Shown here: positions 50,850 to 58,516 of the stretch, in pieces
Numbering within the stretch: position 1 is the first letter of the stretch
Layout: the number at the start of each line of letters is the position of its first letter
DNA from: GCA-2861595 sp035536185
GTDB lineage: Bacteria; Actinomycetota; Acidimicrobiia; Acidimicrobiales; GCA-2861595
Direction: 5' to 3'
DNA length: 64,000 bases
NCBI GenBank assembly: GCA_035536185.1
Contig: DATLOM010000057.1
Span: forward strand, 1 to 64,000
Position numbers and translations under genes: made by a program
Notes under the pieces: model-generated
What the model was told of the DNA's origin: nothing
Database searches by the model: none
What the model saw: only the letters and a program-made list of their open reading frames with translations

Positions 50850-51968
50850 ATGAACACGATCGAATCGATGGTAGTGCGGGGGCCTTTGGCCTGGCAGCCT
50901 TTGCCACCGCCGCCATCACGGCACTTCCTGCGCTGGGCGCTTCCCGGGATCGTCCTCCTCCTGGCCATGCTGGCCGCCGTCACCTTCACCCTTCCGTATT
51001 ACGCCATCGCGCCGGGTTCGGCGCGCCAGGTCAACGACCTGATCGACGTTCCCGAGAATCGGGCCTTCCCGCCCCGGGGAAGGGTCCTGCTGGCGACCGT
51101 CTCACTGTCACGGGTCACTCCGTTCGAGGCCGTGCAGGGCTGGCTGGACGCCGACACCGACGTGGTGCCGGAGAAGCGAATCCTCGGGCCGGTGCGCCGC
51201 CGGCAGTTCAATCAACTGAACCTCCGGGCCATGGACGACTCGAAGCAGACGGCCGCCGTGGTCGCGTTGCGGAGGCTCGGGTTCTCCGTGCCCGAAGAGG
51301 GGAAGGGGGCGCTGATCGAGGCCGTCGAAGCGGGCTCGCCGGCGGGCGGCCGCCTGGTGCAGGGAGAGGTCATCACCGCCATCGACGGCCGCCGTACCCT
51401 CCTGGCCGAGCACGCCCTCGAAGCCATCAGGGCCAAGAAGCCGGGCTCGCCGGTGCGCCTCGACCTACAGGGGGTCGCCGGCGCTGGTCGGGTGGAGGAG
51501 ATCGTGCTCGGTTCCAGGAGCGGGACGTCCTCGGGCTTCCTCGGTGTCGTCCTCCGTACCAAGGAACGGCGGTTCGACTACCCCTTCGACGTCACCATCG
51601 ACTCGGGCTCCATCGGCGGGCCTTCGGCCGGGCTGGCCTTCACCCTCGGCGTCCTCGACACCCTGTCCGCCGGCGAGCTCACGGGCGGGCGGAAGGTCGC
51701 GGTTACGGGGACCATCGAGATCGACGGTACCGTCGGTGACGTCGGTGGCGTGGTCCAGAAGACGGCAGCCGTGCGGGCTGCGGGTGCCGAGTACTTCCTC
51801 GTGCCACCCAAGGAGCTCCGCGACGCCCAGGCTCACGCCGGTGGCCGCTTGAAGATCGTGAAGGTAGCCAATCTCGAGGAGGCTCTTGCTGCTCTCGGTC
51901 GTCTCGGCGGCGACGTCACCGCCCTGGGGCCCGCCGGTGGTTCCGCCGCCGCTGACCCCCCTGGGTAG
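50850..51968 (+). CDS. YlbL-type membrane-anchored Lon-like protease with PDZ domain
   Basis: A 372-aa S16-family protease. An N-terminal TM helix (ALPGIVLLLAMLAAVTFTLP) and extracytoplasmic domain are followed by a PDZ domain (residues about 160-230; EAGSPAGGRLVQGEVIT) and a Lon C-terminal proteolytic domain. The Ser-Lys dyad is present: Ser in SIGGPSAGLAFTLG and Lys in VGGVVQKTAAVRAAGA. Unlike Lon it has no ATPase. Such proteins degrade exported or membrane proteins and have been linked to stress control. ATG 50850 gives a short cytoplasmic N-terminus. Confidence 0.9.
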   Translation: MNTIESMVVRGPLAWQPLPPPPSRHFLRWALPGIVLLLAMLAAVTFTLPYYAIAPGSARQVNDLIDVPENRAFPPRGRVLLATVSLSRVTPFEAVQGWLDADTDVVPEKRILGPVRRRQFNQLNLRAMDDSKQTAAVVALRRLGFSVPEEGKGALIEAVEAGSPAGGRLVQGEVITAIDGRRTLLAEHALEAIRAKKPGSPVRLDLQGVAGAGRVEEIVLGSRSGTSSGFLGVVLRTKERRFDYPFDVTIDSGSIGGPSAGLAFTLGVLDTLSAGELTGGRKVAVTGTIEIDGTVGDVGGVVQKTAAVRAAGAEYFLVPPKELRDAQAHAGGRLKIVKVANLEEALAALGRLGGDVTALGPAGGSAAADPPG

Positions 51969-52066
51969 CCGGGCCGGGCACTGTCGCGGGAGTAGAGTTC
52001 CAGCCATGGCGCGGTCCACCGCTGAGCCCCGGCCCGCCGCCTGCCCTCGCGTCGCCGGATAGCGAC

Positions 52067-54736
52067 TTGTCCGCCTCCGCCGCCCAGCTCCAGTTCGCAG
52101 CGGAGTTCGTCCTGTTCGTGGCCGCCGCGTCGGGCGTGGCCGCCGTGGCGCTGGCGTCCAGTGTCCTCCGCCATGGTCCCGCCGGCCGCGGTGGGCGGGC
52201 CTGGCTCTCCCTGGGGCTCCTGCTCCTGGCCGGGGCGTCCTTTCTCCACGGTTCACAGCTGGTCGCCGAGGCCGACGCTCCTGCGATAGTCGCCCTCCGC
52301 GCCGGCGGGGTGATCGTCGCCGGCGCCGGCTCGATCATGTGGGCCGCCGGCGCCCTGCCGGCGTTGATGCTGCGGGTCGGGCTGGCTGTGGTGGCCGTGG
52401 CTACAGGTGTCGACCTGGCCGGGGCCCACGACCTTTCCAGCGGGCTGCTGGCCGTCGCCGGCATCGTCCTCGGGGGTTCGGTCCTCACCGCCAGCCGCCG
52501 TTCCGTGGCCGCCCAGGTGGCGGCCAGCGCCGCCGTCACCGTGCTGATCGTCGTGGTGGTCCTGGGGGTCGCCCTGTCGGCTGTGCTGGTGTCCACGGTC
52601 GAGGAGGGTGCGGCCGATCGACTCGAGCGGCGGGTGGTGAACGAGGCGACGACGGCCAGCAACAGCTTCACGGCACGGATAGAGGACGCGACCCTGGTGG
52701 CCGCTTCGCTGAAGGGACAGCGGCTGAGCGAGCTTCGCCGGCTGGCGGGCAACGCCCCACCGTCGGCCGGCCTCTCGGAGCCGCTGGCCACCCTGTCGTC
52801 CAACTTCCTGGGCAATGTCGGCCTCGCCTACGTGACCCGGTCCGAGGCGGTGCAGGGTGTGGCGCCGGGCGCCGTCGGGCTCGACAGCGCGACGGTCGTG
52901 GGTCTGGCCCGCTCCGAGGTGGTGCGCCAGGCGATCCGCCGGGCCGGGCCCCGCGGCTCGGTCACCGTGATCGGTGGCCAGGTCCTGGTGGTGGGCGCGC
53001 AGCCGGTGAGGGACGACGATCCCGGCCGCACGGTGCTGGGCGTGGCCGTCGCCGTGTCGGAGCTGGACGCCACCTCCCTCGCCGTGGCCGCCGCGGACGA
53101 CCCCGATCTCTCGCTGGCGCTGGCCCGCCGCGGCGGCGTCATCGCCCAGCGGGGTCCGCAGCCCCCCCTCGACAGGGTCCGCTCCCTGGTGAGCTCCGCC
53201 CTCGCCGACGGCAACCGCCGCTCCAGCGTCGTCGGAGGGCGTTTCGTGGCGGTGGCGCCGGTGCTGGCGGCCGACGGCCGGCCCGTGGTGGCCGTGGTCG
53301 GCTCCAGTCCCACCACCCTCGTCAACGAGACGAGGGACTCGGTCTTCCGGAACCTGTTCCTCATCGCACTCGGCGGCACGTTCCTCGCCCTTGTGTTCGC
53401 GACGGTGATCGGCAACCGCATCGGGGCCCGGCTGCGCCGGCTCACCGGAGCGGTTCAGGCCATGGAGCAGGGTGATCTGAGCGTGCGTACCGGCGCCGCC
53501 GGCCGTGGCAGTGCCGACGGCGACGGCGGAACGGCCGAGGACGAGGTGGGTGTCCTGGGACGGTCGTTCGACGCCATGGCGACGTCGGTCGAGGAGAAGA
53601 CGATCGCCGAGTCGGCGCTGCGCGAGCGCCTCGAGGCGGTCGTGGGGGGCATGGGCGAGGCCCTCGTCGCCGTCGACGGTGCCGGAGTGGTGACCGACTT
53701 CAACCAGGCCGCGGAGCGGCTTCTCGGCGTCACCGCCGTCCAGGCTCGGGGGCTCTCGCTACGCGAGGTGGCCCGCTTCCGGGGCGACGACGGATCTGAC
53801 ATGGTGCTGCCGCCGCTCGACTCGCCCCGGCCGTGGCGTTCCCAGGCCTGGGTCGTGGGCCGGGACGGGCAAGAGGTGCCGGTGGCGGTCACCGCCGGCG
53901 CCGTGCGCGGCCCCGGCACCGGTGCCGGCGCCGGCGGCACGGTGTTCGTGCTGCGCGACCTGCGGCCCGAGCGGCAGGTCGAGCAGATGAAGACCGAGTT
54001 CCTCTCCCGCATCGGCCACGAGCTGCGCACGCCGCTCACCGGCATCATCGGGTACGCCGACCTTCTCAACCGGAAGGGGGTGCCGCCCGAGCGGGCCGGG
54101 GCGTGGCAGGGCGAGATCCTCACGCAGTCGAAGAGCCTGCTGCGGATAGTCGAGATGCTCGAGTTCTTCGCCAGCGCCGGCGCCGGACGGGTTTCGTTGC
54201 GTCTCGAAGAGGTCGATCCCCGCCCGCTGGTGGACGAGGTCGTGCGGACGTGGCGCCGGAAGTTGGGCCGTCCCCGGGCCCTGCGGCGGAAGGTTACCCC
54301 CGAGCTTCCCCACGTGCGGGTGGACCGCCGGCTGATGTCGTCGTGCCTCGACGAGCTGATCGACAACGCCCGGAAGTTCTCGCCGCCGAACGCCAGCATC
54401 GAGGTGGCGGCGTCGGTCTCGTCAGGTGATGGTGAGCGGGGCGCGCCTGCGGGTATCGGTAGACGCATGACCAGGAGCGGGGGCGGCTGGGTCGAGCTCT
54501 CCGTGAGCGATCGCGGCAAGGGGATGTCGGAGGAGGAGCAGGCGCGGGCATTTGCGGCATTCGTGCAGGGCGACGCCTCCGATACCCGCTCTCACGGCGG
54601 CCTCGGCCTCGGCCTGTCGTTCGTGCAGCGGGTCGTGGAGGCCCACGGCGGCAGGCTCCAGATGGAGTCGAGTCGGGAAAATGGCTCCAAGTTCTCGATT
54701 CTCCTGCCCACCGTGCCGAAGAAGGGTGAGGAATGA
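52067..54736 (+). CDS. Membrane sensor histidine kinase (MASE-like, extracellular sensor, HAMP, PAS, HisKA, HATPase)
   Basis: An 889-aa kinase. The first 190 residues carry about five or six TM helices. A predicted extracytoplasmic sensor (residues about 190-415) precedes another TM helix (FLIALGGTFLALVFATVIG). HAMP, PAS (VVGGMGEALVAVDGAGVV) and HisKA follow with the phospho-accepting His present (SRIGHELRTPLTGI). The ATPase domain has ELIDNARKFSPP, VSDRGKGMS and LGLGLSFVQRVVEAHGG. TTG 52067 is the start. The stop overlaps the FecR-like lipoprotein start (ATGA), suggesting the lipoprotein is part of the sensing unit. No response regulator is adjacent. Confidence 0.85.
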   Translation: MSASAAQLQFAAEFVLFVAAASGVAAVALASSVLRHGPAGRGGRAWLSLGLLLLAGASFLHGSQLVAEADAPAIVALRAGGVIVAGAGSIMWAAGALPALMLRVGLAVVAVATGVDLAGAHDLSSGLLAVAGIVLGGSVLTASRRSVAAQVAASAAVTVLIVVVVLGVALSAVLVSTVEEGAADRLERRVVNEATTASNSFTARIEDATLVAASLKGQRLSELRRLAGNAPPSAGLSEPLATLSSNFLGNVGLAYVTRSEAVQGVAPGAVGLDSATVVGLARSEVVRQAIRRAGPRGSVTVIGGQVLVVGAQPVRDDDPGRTVLGVAVAVSELDATSLAVAAADDPDLSLALARRGGVIAQRGPQPPLDRVRSLVSSALADGNRRSSVVGGRFVAVAPVLAADGRPVVAVVGSSPTTLVNETRDSVFRNLFLIALGGTFLALVFATVIGNRIGARLRRLTGAVQAMEQGDLSVRTGAAGRGSADGDGGTAEDEVGVLGRSFDAMATSVEEKTIAESALRERLEAVVGGMGEALVAVDGAGVVTDFNQAAERLLGVTAVQARGLSLREVARFRGDDGSDMVLPPLDSPRPWRSQAWVVGRDGQEVPVAVTAGAVRGPGTGAGAGGTVFVLRDLRPERQVEQMKTEFLSRIGHELRTPLTGIIGYADLLNRKGVPPERAGAWQGEILTQSKSLLRIVEMLEFFASAGAGRVSLRLEEVDPRPLVDEVVRTWRRKLGRPRALRRKVTPELPHVRVDRRLMSSCLDELIDNARKFSPPNASIEVAASVSSGDGERGAPAGIGRRMTRSGGGWVELSVSDRGKGMSEEEQARAFAAFVQGDASDTRSHGGLGLGLSFVQRVVEAHGGRLQMESSRENGSKFSILLPTVPKKGEE

Positions 54737-55989
54737 AGCGGTTGGTGCTCTTGGGTGTCATGACCCTCGTCGCCACTGCCGGTGCCTGCAGCGACGATGA
54801 CCTCGATCCCGGCGAGGGCCGCCTGAGCATCGACAGGGGCGCCGAGGTCGTCGTCGCCGCCCCTGGCCGGGCCGGAGAGCGAGTCGGCGGAGTCGGCGGC
54901 GCCCGCACCTTCCCGGCGGGCAGCAAGGTGACCGTGCTGGAAGGAGGTGCCCGCCTCGAGCTGGCGAGTGGGCCGAGACTCGAGTTGAGGCGGGGGAGCG
55001 AGGTGCGCCTGGGCCGCCAGCCGTCTCTCCTGCGTGGTGATCTTCTCGTGGCGTCCACCGGTGACGAGCCGCTGGCCGTTCTCGCCGCCGGCTCCGAGGT
55101 GTGGGTCACGGGAGCGGCGAGGTTGTCCCGCGATCTGTCCGTCTCCGCCGCCAGCTACAGGGGCCAGCTCAGGCTGCAATCGGCGGGGCGGGCTCTCGAA
55201 GTGCCGGCCCTGCGCCAGGGCGACATCCCGTCGCTCGGCGTCGTGCCCTCCCGTCCCGAGCCCCTCGACTACGACCCCACCGACCTGTGGGACCGCCGCT
55301 TCCTCGGAGAGGCCATCGAATTGGGCGAGGAGCTCGAGGCCAAGAGCGAGGGCTTCACGTCGTCCCTACGCGCCGGCGAGGGCCGCACGCCCGGGTTCTT
55401 CCGGCTCCTGGTGCCGGCCTTGGAGAACGAGCCCGGGTTCGGGCCGCCACTCCTCACCGAGGACCGCCCGCCGGGGGAGACGCTGGTCGGCGCCACCATC
55501 ACCGTGTCCGCCCAGCAGGGCTCTTTCGTCGCCCGCTGGCGGAAGGTCTTCAGCTTCCGGGACGAGGGCGCGCCGTGGGGCCTGGTGGCGCTGGACCAGA
55601 AGGTCGACGATTCCGGCGAGCTCGTGCAGGAGCTGGACTCGGCCATCGGTCGGGCCAGTCTGGCGTTCGCTCCGCCGCCGCGCGCGGCCTCCACGGGGGC
55701 TACTCCGCCGGGCGGAGGGGTGGTCCCGGCAACAGGAACCGCGTCGAGCGGCGGCGGTGGCGGAACCGGTGGCGGTGGCGGGACCTCTGGGTCGGCACCG
55801 CCTCCGTCCCCGCCCTCCACGGCGCCGGCCACGCCATCGCCCACCACACCGCGGGTGCCCCCGACGACGCTCCCGCCGGCGACTCTCCCACCGTCGCCGC
55901 TCACCCCCCGGCCACCGAGCGAGCCGGCACCGGCGTCGCCACTCCAGCCCGTCGTCGACACCATCGGCGGGCTGCTCAACGGGCTCTGA
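54733..55989 (+). CDS. FecR-like domain lipoprotein
   Basis: A 418-aa predicted lipoprotein. The signal peptide with lipobox (LVLLGVMTLVATAGAC) is followed by a FecR-type beta domain (residues about 55-165: FPAGSKVTVLEGGARLELAS, LRRGSEVRLGRQPSLLRGDL, AAGSEVWVTGAARL). A second region (residues about 170-320) and a Pro/Gly/Thr-rich C-terminal stalk complete it. FecR domains in non-iron contexts bind surface polymers or partner sensors. ATG 54733 overlaps the kinase stop, so the two proteins are made together and may form one sensory system; that is inference. Confidence 0.75.
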   Translation: MKRLVLLGVMTLVATAGACSDDDLDPGEGRLSIDRGAEVVVAAPGRAGERVGGVGGARTFPAGSKVTVLEGGARLELASGPRLELRRGSEVRLGRQPSLLRGDLLVASTGDEPLAVLAAGSEVWVTGAARLSRDLSVSAASYRGQLRLQSAGRALEVPALRQGDIPSLGVVPSRPEPLDYDPTDLWDRRFLGEAIELGEELEAKSEGFTSSLRAGEGRTPGFFRLLVPALENEPGFGPPLLTEDRPPGETLVGATITVSAQQGSFVARWRKVFSFRDEGAPWGLVALDQKVDDSGELVQELDSAIGRASLAFAPPPRAASTGATPPGGGVVPATGTASSGGGGGTGGGGGTSGSAPPPSPPSTAPATPSPTTPRVPPTTLPPATLPPSPLTPRPPSEPAPASPLQPVVDTIGGLLNGL

Positions 55990-56051
55990 GCCGCTCCTGA
56001 AGGGCTGGGGCATGGCTCCGCGGCGGCGGCGCCGGCCGTAACCTGCCCGCT

Positions 56052-58505
56052 ATGGCTGAAGCCCCTATCTCGGCCGAGGAGATCGCCCACCGAGGCTTTC
56101 CGTCCACCTTCCGGGGCTTCGATCCCGTGGAGGTCAGGGCCTACCTGGTGCGGGTCTCCGCGGAGTTGAGGGCGGCTGCCGCCCGGGAGCGGGAGATGAA
56201 GCAGAAGCTGATCGAGGCCGAGCGCCGGGCGGCCAACCCGGTGATCGACCAGGCCATGCTCACCCGGTCCCTCGGCGAGGAGACCTCACGGGTGCTGGCC
56301 AGCGCTCAAGAGGCGGCTCGCCAGCTGCAGGCCAAGGCCGAGGACGGCGTGGCCCGCATCCTCCGGGAGGCCCAGGAGCAGGCGCAGCGCATCAGGGCCG
56401 AGGCCGAGGCGGTCCTCGCCGATCGGACCGAGGAGGCGGACGCCGTCGCCGCCGAGATCCGCGCCGGCGCTCAGGCCGAAGCCACCGCCCTAATGGAGCA
56501 GGCCCGCCGGGAGGCCGAGGCGGCCCGGAGCGAGGTGGCCGAGCAGGCCCGCCAGCTCGTGCAAGAGGCCCAGGCGGCCCGGGCGCGTGTGCTGGGCGAC
56601 CTGGCTCGGCGCCGGCGTATCGCCCATACCCAGGTGGAGCAGCTGCGGGCCGGGCGGGAGCGCCTGCTCGACGCCTACCGCGTGGTGCGCCGCACCCTCG
56701 ACGAGGTGGCCGACGAGCTGGAGCGGGTCGAGGCCGAGGCCCGCTCCGCCGCCGGCGCGGCAGGGCGGCGGGTCGAGGCCGCTCTCGAGGCCGGCGACGC
56801 CGGCATGCTCGGCGGGGAGATCGACGGTCTTGGCGACGAGGGGCCGGCGGGGGGTGTTGGTTCACTGGAGTCGGTGGCGGCGGCGCCGGCGGTCGCCCCG
56901 GATCCTGTGCCGCCGCCGGCGGTGACACCGCCAGAGCCCGCCGTGCCGGCGCCTACCCATGCCCCGGCCAGAGCGGCATCGTCATCGGCCATCCCACCGA
57001 TGGTCGCACGGGAGGAGCGTGTCGAGGAGAGGAAGTTGTCCTCGCTGCGGATCCTGCGCCGGCCCAAGGCCGAACCGGTCGCCGGCCCGGAGCTGGAGGC
57101 CCTCGATGTGCCGTCGGAGGTCGAGGGGGTGCGGGTGATCCCGGCGTCCGCCGACCCAGCGCCCGCCGCGCCGGCGCCCGCCCCGGCACCGGCGCGTGGC
57201 GATCGGGAGCAGCCGTCGGTCGTGCCCGGCGCCTCCTGGGCTCCGGCCCCGTCTGTTCCGGGCCCGGCGGCGATTGGCGGGTCGGGCGCACCGCCGGTCC
57301 CACAGGCGCCGACCGCGGCCCAGGCACCGCCCCTGACGCCGCCACCGACCGCGTCCCAAGGACCGCCCCTCCCACCGGCACCGACCGCGGCCAACGCACC
57401 GCCCGTACCGCCGCCACCGACCGCGTCCCAAGCCCCGCCGGTAGCGCCGGCACCGACCGCGGCCAACGCACTGCCCGCCCCACCGGCACCGACCGCGGTG
57501 GACCAACGGGCACCCAGTACGCCGCCGACGATCACGGACCTCTCGCCATCGGCGGGTGCCTCAGGTCCCCAGGCCGCGTCCCCCGCCGCCGCTCCGGTGG
57601 AAGACGGGGGGGATCCGCCGGCACCGGCGGCGAAGGATCCCTCGGCGCCGGCCTCTCCGGCGGAGGCGATATTCGCCCGCATCCGCGCCGATCGAGCAGG
57701 TGGCGTGAGCGCGGCCAAGGAGGCACAGGGGACGCTGGCGGCCCGGCCGGCGGCGGAGCAGGCGCCGCCGCCGGAGACCGTGCCCGGATCAGCCCCGGGG
57801 TCACCGGCTGATCCCGGCCCTGAAGCCACGCCGGTCGCACCGCCCCACGAGGAGGAGTCGCTGCTCCAGCGACGGGACGAGGCCATCGAGGCCATCGAGT
57901 CGGCCCTCGCCCGGAAGCTCAAGCGGGCCATGCAGGACGAGCACAACGACGTTCTCGACCGGCTGCGCTCGTGCAAGGGTACGCCTTCGATACCGGCCTT
58001 CCTGCCTTCGCCGGCCGATCAGGCCGCCCGCTACGCCGCGGCGGCAGGTGACCTGCTCATGGAGGCGGCCCGTTCGGGTGTGCGCTTCGTGTCAGCCGGA
58101 GAGGCCGAGCCCTCGCCCCCCGAGGTGGCTGACGTGGTCGAGGATCTGACTGAGGCTCTGGTGGGGCCCCTGAGGCGGGGTGTGGAGCGGAGCCTGGAGA
58201 GCGGCCAGGAGGACGCGTCGGTGCTGGCCGACACCATCGGCGCCGCCTATCGGGAGTGCAAGACCCAGCGTCTCGAGCGCCTGGCGGCCGACGCCACCAT
58301 CGCCGCCTTCTCCCGCGGCACCGTCATTGCCGCCGGGGGAGCGGAGCTTCGCTGGGTGGTGGACGACGGCGACGCCGCCTGCCCCGACTGTGACGACAAC
58401 GCGCTGGCGGGCCCCACCCCGAGCGGGCAGCACTACCCGACAGGCCAGTCGCATCCCCCCGCCCACGCGGGATGCCGATGCCTGCTCGTCCCCCGGCGCC
58501 CGTAG
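56052..58505 (+). CDS. DivIVA-domain protein with repeat linker and MuF-like C-terminal Cys/His motif
   Basis: An 817-aa protein. Residues 1-60 are a DivIVA domain (ISAEEIAHRGFPSTFRGFDP, VEVRAYLVRVSAEL), then a long coiled coil (to about residue 240; QAEATALMEQARREAEAARS). A Pro/Ala/Thr linker holds five 12-residue repeats (APTAANAPPVPP type). The C-terminal 200 residues are helical and end with a Cys/His pattern: CPDC, QHYPTG, HPPAHAGCRCLL. This end resembles the final motif of phage Mu gpF (MuF) head-morphogenesis proteins, where the Cys/His residues probably bind metal. DivIVA proteins mark curved membranes at poles or septa. ATG 56052 is the start. Confidence 0.7.
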   Translation: MAEAPISAEEIAHRGFPSTFRGFDPVEVRAYLVRVSAELRAAAAREREMKQKLIEAERRAANPVIDQAMLTRSLGEETSRVLASAQEAARQLQAKAEDGVARILREAQEQAQRIRAEAEAVLADRTEEADAVAAEIRAGAQAEATALMEQARREAEAARSEVAEQARQLVQEAQAARARVLGDLARRRRIAHTQVEQLRAGRERLLDAYRVVRRTLDEVADELERVEAEARSAAGAAGRRVEAALEAGDAGMLGGEIDGLGDEGPAGGVGSLESVAAAPAVAPDPVPPPAVTPPEPAVPAPTHAPARAASSSAIPPMVAREERVEERKLSSLRILRRPKAEPVAGPELEALDVPSEVEGVRVIPASADPAPAAPAPAPAPARGDREQPSVVPGASWAPAPSVPGPAAIGGSGAPPVPQAPTAAQAPPLTPPPTASQGPPLPPAPTAANAPPVPPPPTASQAPPVAPAPTAANALPAPPAPTAVDQRAPSTPPTITDLSPSAGASGPQAASPAAAPVEDGGDPPAPAAKDPSAPASPAEAIFARIRADRAGGVSAAKEAQGTLAARPAAEQAPPPETVPGSAPGSPADPGPEATPVAPPHEEESLLQRRDEAIEAIESALARKLKRAMQDEHNDVLDRLRSCKGTPSIPAFLPSPADQAARYAAAAGDLLMEAARSGVRFVSAGEAEPSPPEVADVVEDLTEALVGPLRRGVERSLESGQEDASVLADTIGAAYRECKTQRLERLAADATIAAFSRGTVIAAGGAELRWVVDDGDAACPDCDDNALAGPTPSGQHYPTGQSHPPAHAGCRCLLVPRRP
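57306..57497 (+). repeat. 36-bp tandem repeat (five copies plus part) in the DivIVA gene
   Basis: Units begin GCACCGACCGCGGCC or a close variant and encode 12 residues of the pattern [AP]PTA[AS][NQ][AG][PL]PxxP. Multiples of three bases keep the frame, so copy number could vary. Confidence 0.85.
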
Positions 58506-58516
58506 CATCGCCCCTG

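Noticed and set aside
56675..57976. Minus-strand frame opposite the DivIVA gene
   Set aside because: Its Gly/Ala repeats mirror the Pro/Ala repeats of the real gene.
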